A stretch of DNA of 64,000 bases. Source: Tyto alba. Lineage: Eukaryota; Chordata; Aves; Strigiformes; Tytonidae. Location of the stretch: contig NW_024881295.1 of NCBI RefSeq assembly GCF_018691265.1, positions 18,151,904 through 18,215,903 on the forward strand. Direction: 5' to 3'. Below, piece by piece: positions 57,427-64,000 of this stretch (positions are counted from its first letter, which is position 1; every line of letters begins with the position of its first letter). The position numbers and the translations under genes were made by a program. A model generated the notes under the pieces. It saw only the letters and a program-made list of their open reading frames with translations. It was not told the DNA's origin and did not search any database.

Positions 57427-57995
57427 TTAGTCCTGATAAAGGAGGTATCCCGAAAAGGTGGAGTATTTCCAGCTACTTCCATAGATGGCTCCCCGATGCA
57501 GACGCAACCAGATCTGATCGCCCTGGAACAGCTGCAGGACTGCATGATTACTAGCTGTTTCGTGATCAGGAGCCCCATCGTTTGCATATGCTGACACTAG
57601 AACCTCTTCATTCTTCATGAGATTCACATACAGGGGAACATTTACGGCCAGTTTCAGCATGTGGAAGATGAAGACATATGTACCATTCACCGGACAGTTG
57701 AACCTACCAAGCTGGATATCAAAAGTTTCTCCAAGGTTGTTCAGCAACAGATCAAACACAATAGGCTGGTCTAGAGTTCCAGGGGCCAGGTTAGATGTTC
57801 TAGCGGCAGAGAAGGCAACTCTCATCTGCTGCGGGAGGGGGTAGACATGCACTGGTAGTATGGTGGCAGCTTGGCTCGTCACTGGCATATCAACAGGGGT
57901 GATGCTGCGGGAGTCTCCCTGCCCAGAGTCCCCACTGTTAAAGGTTTCATTGTCTCGTTCTGGACTGCTCACCTGAGAGGAGTCACTCCACCCTG
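57427..57995 (-). CDS. CAPRIN2: CAPRIN2 last coding exon (C1q domain)
   Basis: Begins GWSDSSQVSSPERDNETFNS; the C1q domain runs from about VHVYPLPQQMRVAFSAARTS to the TAA stop at 57429-57427. Typical C1q strands are visible (FNCPVNGTYVFIFHMLKL; GDQIWLRLHRGAIYG). The acceptor is NAGNAG, so the exon can start at 57995 or 57992. Confidence 0.97.
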
Positions 57996-60900
57996 CTGTT
58001 AAAGATCATCAGCAACAATAAATATTGTAACGGAAGGACAACCTTAAACCTGCAGGCATAATCATCTTAAGCGGCACGTGTACAGGCTTTGCAACAGATT
58101 TGTCTTTCAGCTACAGCAAGTTGTCAAAGGACCCCTGGGAGAACAGAACTTTGAAGCTGGTTTACATTCATCACACTTGCATTCAGCAAGAGCCATAGTT
58201 TAACTACAAGCAATTACTTTTCATACTTTTAATTAGGAGAGAGCAGTAGCTTGTTATAGTTTTAACTTTAGTATTTGCCACATACTTACATAAGCATAAA
58301 AAGCATATGCTAACTTCTGAGTGGTGATAAAATGTATTTCCTGAAAAAACTGACAAAACTATCAAGAGCCAAGTAGTCATTTAGGTCACCTTCAAGATCT
58401 GAATTTGCACTTCAAGTTACCTCAATACTATTCTTCTGGAATTGCATCCTTAGTAGATCATATCAACTTAGGATGCTAGAATATTTTAAGTCTGAAGAAC
58501 TAGAACGGCTTTTAAGCTTTCTGCACTCCACTCCCCAAAATAAAGCTGTTTATCTTTTCAAATATCCAAGTCAAAAGGTTCTAGAATGAAAACATTAATA
58601 GATCTGAGAAATTTAGAGCAGTCACGCTCAAGCTGCAAACCACTGTTATTCCCACTGGAAAGGAACACTAAGATACCCAATAAAACTAAGTAAAGTTATT
58701 ATATCTTAATGCTAATGAATACTTCTGTCAACGGTTAACTCATCACAACCTCATTTCTTTTAATTCTCTTCCTCTGAAGTATATTCTATGGGTCCTCCCT
58801 CAGACAGAGATGACCTGCTTCATACTAAAAATTTTCCATTATAAGCCATAATTTCCTTCTATTCTTCAAGGTAGAAATCTATAGTTACTCTTCATCTTAT
58901 TCTACCTACAGCATTAAGTCCCTCTTTTTCCAGCACATACAGTAGGATTAAATCTTCTTGTTTACAACTTTTCAAAATACATGCCACTCATGCTTGGATT
59001 CAAACAGCTCATCTTACGTACTTCTTCAGGGCTTGTACTCCAGCATGGAAGCACAGAGTACAAATGTATTCCCAAGCAAACTATTTTTCATAGTAAAAGA
59101 TACCTTACAAAGTTTCCGGGATCTGATATCTTACCCAGAATCAGAGGAGACCATTCAATTAAGGGAAAAAGCCAAATGCAACATTGGAACCACCCTCTTT
59201 GTATTTTCCTAGTCAGGCTTTTTGTGAAGAGAGTTCAGTAAGGTACTATTGTGTCAGAACTTTGACATGTAAAGACACCAGAAGTGAAATTAAATCTGCT
59301 GCTACGCAATGCTGTCTAGGAACAGTACTTAAGCTTCCTTCTAGCTTGGTTAATTTATACCAAGCTTCATCTGTTTGATCAGTGTTAGTATGCTGTTTTT
59401 CTTACTATTCACAACACTCCACTTCATCTGCTACACCCTAGCACATATATGTACCACTGGGAACCTGATATTAGCCTTACCTCTTGAATTTGCTCGAGGA
59501 CCACTAGTTATCCCACCTCGTTTATAGCACTGCTGGTAATTAACATCCTAAAAGAAAGCAGAAGTATTAGAAGATGACTATAAGCAAATCTGAACACAAG
59601 TGGGGCTAACATACATTTGCACAATTAATTCAAGCTCTAGAATAGACAATGGAGTTCAGACTTAAGATGTAGATAAACAGCCTTATTTATGGAAAAATTT
59701 ACTTTTACAATAGCTTGTATGAAATTAAAGAGCTGTTTTGATGCTAGTTCTATCAAGTGTGCTTCAGGACTATACACTCAGTTCATTTGAGGAATATTTT
59801 AAATCTCAGGTCTGTTAGAAGTCCATGAGTCTGTAAAGAAGAATATATTTAATTTCAAAGCTTAAGATCTTCCTCCCACCAGGAACCCTTGCTTTCTTAC
59901 ACATTGTTTTTTTGGATTTTTTTTTTTTTTGCCTAACTACATTCTCAGGCAGTCCATTTAGGAGTATTTTATATTACAGAAGCATTGAGTACCAACTTCA
60001 AAATCCTTAGAAAATAGACTCATTATACCACATCTTGTTTGCCATCTGTTTGCACTTCAGAGATTCCCTTCAGACTAAAATCAATCTGTCAGAGATGTTA
60101 TCTGTCTGAACTGACATCCTATCTCAGCTGCTGTCTACTCTTCCCCCCTCCAAAAAAAAAAAAGTTTTGTCTAGCAAACAAAACTAAACTCCAGCTTGCA
60201 AGGAATAGTTTGCCTGTTAAGATAATGAAAAGCTACAGTATTAGAAGACTTAGCGCCCGTATACTATTGCTCAAAAGGCTACTGGAAACAAAGTCAATAC
60301 TTACCCTCTGAGAATATGGCATTCCAGCATAATCTCTGCCAGGGAACTGCAGCTGGCCATAGCTGCCATTAGCTATTGAAGGTGAGCCTCTGTAAGCATC
60401 AAAACCTGTTCAGATAAAGTCATTTATTCAATATCATTCATTGTTTGGTTTACGGTAAAAGTCCAACATACAACTAAAGCTCCCTTTTGACAATCATCGT
60501 GTATATTAAGTTATGCAGCTAGACATCTATTCTTTATTTCAGAATTTGGACCAGTGTCTCACTACTATAAAAAAATGCATTTCATTAGCTACTGAGAACT
60601 ACCCACTGTGGATGTATCAAAATTACACATTTATAAGTTAACATCAGACCTTAACAATTGCCTGTTTGATACTAACAGGACTTCACAGAACAGCTGAAAA
60701 ACTTGCTAGATCCAGAAGCAGGATCAGACATTGAATTAAGAAATACTTTTGCTATTACAGATGCTCAGCTACTACTGTTATACATTTAGGTGTTACTATA
60801 ATATTTAGTCTCTTTAGCTATTAGACTACCAAAGAGGAGCTGCAAGCAATTTAGTACCAGACACTACTAAACCCTTAATTGGAGGTGTTAGAACTATACA

Positions 60901-63668
60901 ACTCCTTGTCTTGTATGTGTTCCTACAAGGCATTGAGCACTCTCAGCTCAGTAACTGAAACAAATACCACAGATTAAGTGCCCTTCCACTTCAAAGTGGA
61001 ATAGGCCACAGCTACCAACAGCCTTAAGTTAGTATCTGCATAAAATTAGCCAAAATTTTCTATAGTACTTCAGCTAGCAGCAGAATAGCAACTGATTTGG
61101 ATAGACCAAACAATCCTCCTGGTAAAACTCTACAGTTTGTTATTAATCCAGAAGGGCTCTCCACTACTGGGAACCTCTCCCCCCATCCTGGTTTCTGCCA
61201 GTAATATTAAAGACAGCAGTGCTAAGCAAAGAGTATCTTATTTTGGGCTAATACTGCAAGTGATACCTGAAGAGAATATACCTGCCCAAAATGTTAGCAA
61301 GACAGATGCCAAGAGAAAGAATAAAAGGGGGTAAAAAGTTCAGAACAGTAAATGAAATAGCAAGCAGAAAGTCTATACAATTAAGTAATTTAATAGCCGA
61401 TTAGCGAAAGTTTCTACTTTCCTAATTCAAAAGGCTACAAAATTGCTCTGCCAGTTGACCTGACACCTAAAGTACAGGAAGTACAAATAAAAATCAATGA
61501 ACTTGCTTAAATTCTACAACAGAAGACCCCATGATCTGCCCATTGCTCTTAAAAGTCTTGTTTTAAGAAGTTTCACATATAGAACCTAAATTTGATACCG
61601 TATCATGTTAAATCATGTTCTAGTGTTACTACATTAGATTTTTCTAAGATGGTAGTAAATACAGACATACCTTTATAGCCACCAGGGGAACGATATGAAT
61701 TAGCCAGTGACCTTCCACCTCTAGCAGATCCTCTGACAGACCCACGACTGTTAATGTAAGGCTGAGGGGGTCTGGGAATAACATTAGTCTGTGCTGGATA
61801 AAAGGCAAGGCTACCGTTGCTAACAGGAACAGCTCCATCAGGTTGATAATTCACTGCTTAAAACAGAAGGTATAGATGAATTCAAAGCTTTTACAAGTGT
61901 AGTCACTTACCACACCTAGAAGCAAAGGCAGCATTAAGAAGTTCAGAGACCGATTAAGCTGCTCTGAATATCCTGTTGTTCTGCCCCTTCATTACTTCAA
62001 ATAAGTGGGAATCTTCCCCTTTGTTCTGCAGATTAATGCTTGTTAAGATATACTGTAGACAGCCCAGGCTGTCAGCATAAGCCTCTAAGGCATTCAACAA
62101 GATTCAGTTGCATAGGTCAGAATAAGCTTGATAGCAGCATCAAGAAAATAACTAAGTTAGAATAAAATCAAGTAACACGATTAAGAATTTTCACTTGGAA
62201 CGAACACTGTTCTACTAGCAAGACCTCAGTGTACCCAATAAAGTAGGTCATCTTGGTGTTGACATCCTTCAAAATGAGACAAAATCTTTATCTAGATAGC
62301 AGTAAGACAACTGTGGGAACCTAGATATTTGGGTTCAGTCTCTTCAGACATTCCTACCACATACTATTAGGCAGTTCAACTCCAAGCAACAGGTATTCAA
62401 GAACGCTTTTCACTCACAGGGTGATTGAGTCATTAGCTTTAAATACAGGCCTTGCAACCATGAATGTGTTTCCACAGGACCACGCTTTGTATCAATCCCC
62501 AAAAGCTTAAAACTGATCTAGAATGACATTCTAAACCCATTTCTAAAGTCTGTGCAGAGCCACTGCACAGGATTAATCAAAAAATTGTGATGTTTCATAA
62601 AAAAAACTGTACAGAGGGCTGATCACCTGTAGTCTGTGATGACAAGGAACATTTTAACTAAGCATGCTTTCCTGACCGACATACTGTTCTTTGGAGCTCT
62701 TAATTTTCATGTGTCCCACTGACTTCACACAGTACCAATCTATTTCTAGTGTAGTTCCTATGAAGATTCCTCTGGCATTAAAACAGTTTTAAATGACCTG
62801 GAGTCACTTCATTAGATAGTCTGATAAATCCCTCGGTTTATCCCTAGTTGTCAGCTTGCCTTCATGCTGGAACCTGTTTCAGGCATATTTAGGGGCTAGG
62901 TTCATTCCATATTTAGTGTCAGCTATATAAATTCACCTGCTACAGTATCTGAATGTCGAGCAGGTCACTTCTGCATTGAATAAGGCAGCTCAAGACCCCA
63001 CTTACTAGAATTTCAGTATTCCTCAGGTCAGACTGAAAACTTATGCCAACTTTCTTATTTAGCATTCAGCAACTCCCAGCACTAGTGTCTATTACCAGAG
63101 ACCAAATCAGTGGTTCCAAATAAGAGTATTTCATCATTGCTTCAATTCCAGGCAAACAACTGTTTGCCTGACAAGTATCAGTGCATAATTGAATTTCCCA
63201 CCTACTGGGAAATTTAGTTAAGTGGCACTGTCCATACAATTAGTATAGAAAGTAGTTCAAAGCAGCCTTTCACCCTGCTAGCAGTTTTGAAATTAAGCTT
63301 ACATACCATACCATCAACTAGATTAGAGTTGATGTAACTTTAATGTTAACTGGTACTACATAAGAGTATTTAAGAATTTCACTGAGTTAGAAGAACTCAT
63401 AGCACCTGTTAACGAGTTAAAATACTACTGTAACCTGAGACCTTTAAAGACTGCTTGAAATACAGATAGAAGTTCAGTTCTCACCTGAAGACAGAGATTC
63501 TTGTGAAAGAGAAGTTTGTTCTGCAACATGAGAAGACTGCAGCTGGCATTGAGGAGGAGTCTGGGTACTTGCTGTAGAGAAACTCTGGTTATATCCTGCC
63601 GAATATGAAGAATCCTCTTTAGTCTCCTGGTCTTTACGTGGAGGCAGTGGTGCATTCACTTTAAATAC
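57427..63668 (-). CDS. CAPRIN2: Caprin-2, 3' part (last five coding exons)
   Basis: RNA-binding, Wnt-linked protein; family knowledge gives roles in mRNA translation control and LRP5/6 phosphorylation, with a C-terminal C1q domain that trimerises. Exons, 5' to 3' on the minus strand: 63485-63668, 61671-61853, 60305-60405, 59481-59547 and 57427-57995. They join in frame and encode the C-terminal ~400 residues: a Pro/Ser/Gln-rich stretch, an Arg-Gly-rich region (NSRGSVRGSARGGRSLANSY), and the C1q domain ending YLLYQD. They match human CAPRIN2 closely. The gene is truncated by the right window edge; upstream exons including HR1 are not here. It shares strand and order with IPO8, about 8 kb away. 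Confidence 0.96.
57992..57998 (-). promoter_or_regulatory. CAPRIN2: NAGNAG tandem splice acceptor
   Basis: Minus strand reads AACAGCAGGG. Using the first AG gives R-A-G-W; using the second removes the alanine (R-G-W). The human protein as I recall it has R-A-G-W. Confidence 0.8.
59481..59547 (-). CDS. CAPRIN2: CAPRIN2 penultimate coding exon
   Basis: Short 67-nt exon reading DVNYQQCYKRGG and GPRANSR. Acceptor TTTTAG, donor GTAAGG. Its final G joins the tandem acceptor of the last exon. Confidence 0.93.
60305..60405 (-). CDS. CAPRIN2: CAPRIN2 third-last coding exon
   Basis: Contains FDAYRGSPSIANGSYGQLQF and ends PYSQR. Acceptor GAACAG, donor GTAAGT. Tyr/Gly/Ser-rich. Confidence 0.94.
61671..61853 (-). 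CDS. CAPRIN2: CAPRIN2 fourth-last coding exon (RG-rich)
   Basis: Contains NGSLAFYPAQTNVIPRPPQP and then Arg-Gly motifs (RGSVRGSARGGR), which fits RNA binding by Caprin RGG regions. Acceptor AAGCAG, donor GTATGT. Confidence 0.95.
63485..63668 (-). CDS. CAPRIN2: CAPRIN2 fifth-last coding exon
   Basis: Starts in phase 0 (VFKVNAPLPPRKDQETKE) and contains FSTASTQTPPQCQLQSS. Acceptor GTTGCAG, donor GTGAGA. It is rich in Pro, Ser, Thr and Gln and likely disordered. Confidence 0.93.
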
Positions 63669-64000
63669 CTGCAACGTATTTCAAGACAAGTGCTTAACAC
63701 TATCAGCTAAAGTCTCTGCCTAATGCCACCACCCTGCTATGCCATAGTTTAAATCCATGTGCCTAGAACAGTTTCTAGAATACCAACTGTTTCTTAGGAG
63801 AAAAAAAAAAAAAAAAAAATCATTGTACTTCAACCCATCCTTTTTCCTCTCAGTAAACTTACAGAACTTACTCCTGTTTATTGATGTAGCTACCACCCAA
63901 GCAGCATAGCTTGATTGACCATGGCTACCATATTAATCAACAGTACAGCTACCATATAATAAGCTATTCTCCTTCTACGGTAAATCTACTGTCAAATTCA
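63669..64000 (-). other. CAPRIN2: CAPRIN2 intron at right edge
   Basis: Intronic sequence upstream of the fifth-last exon, with an A run of about 20 at 63801-63820. No further CAPRIN2 exon is visible before the edge. Confidence 0.7.

Larger units (their letters stand above)
57996..63484 (-). other. CAPRIN2: CAPRIN2 introns between the last five exons
   Basis: Four introns (57996-59480, 59548-60304, 60406-61670 and 61854-63484), all GT-AG. They have short T or A runs near 59920 and 60155 and no recognised gene, RNA or transposon. Confidence 0.65.

Overview
This is vertebrate nuclear DNA, almost certainly from a bird. It is AT-rich with one sharp CpG island, and its genes are split by conventional introns. 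The tandem pair CAPRIN2-IPO8 on one strand matches the order at human 12p11. The spacer between the genes carries a solo LTR that I recognise from memory as a common avian endogenous-retrovirus LTR. I saw no prokaryotic features, CRISPR array, tRNA or rRNA.

Layout, all coding on the minus strand: (a) 1-4104, region downstream of the IPO8 stop codon, holding the long 3'UTR and two candidate poly(A) signals; (b) 4105-48753, the complete importin-8 coding region. I traced 25 exons by hand with splice sites and phase agreeing at every junction, giving 3150 nt (1049 codons plus stop). All introns are GT-AG except intron 21, which is GC-AG; (c) about 48.0-49.45 kb, the CpG-island promoter of IPO8 with a YY1 motif, GC boxes, upstream ORFs and unstable GC tracts; (d) 49.45-57.1 kb, a spacer containing a possible divergent RNA, an unexplained exon-like open frame, a 590-bp solo LTR with perfect 5-bp target-site duplication, and otherwise anonymous sequence; (e) 57.1-64.0 kb, the last five coding exons of CAPRIN2, ending in its C1q domain, with an NAGNAG acceptor at the last exon and a short 3'UTR. 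The rest of CAPRIN2 lies beyond the right edge.

IPO8 is a RanGTP-dependent nuclear import receptor. CAPRIN2 is an RNA-binding and Wnt-linked protein with a C-terminal C1q trimerisation domain. They are neighbours, not an operon, and nothing in the sequence links their functions. The most notable points are a 13-glycine insertion in the acidic loop of IPO8 relative to the mammalian protein, the GC-AG intron, the tandem acceptor in CAPRIN2, the clean solo LTR, and the possible unannotated transcripts in the spacer. I found no convincing new multi-gene system.
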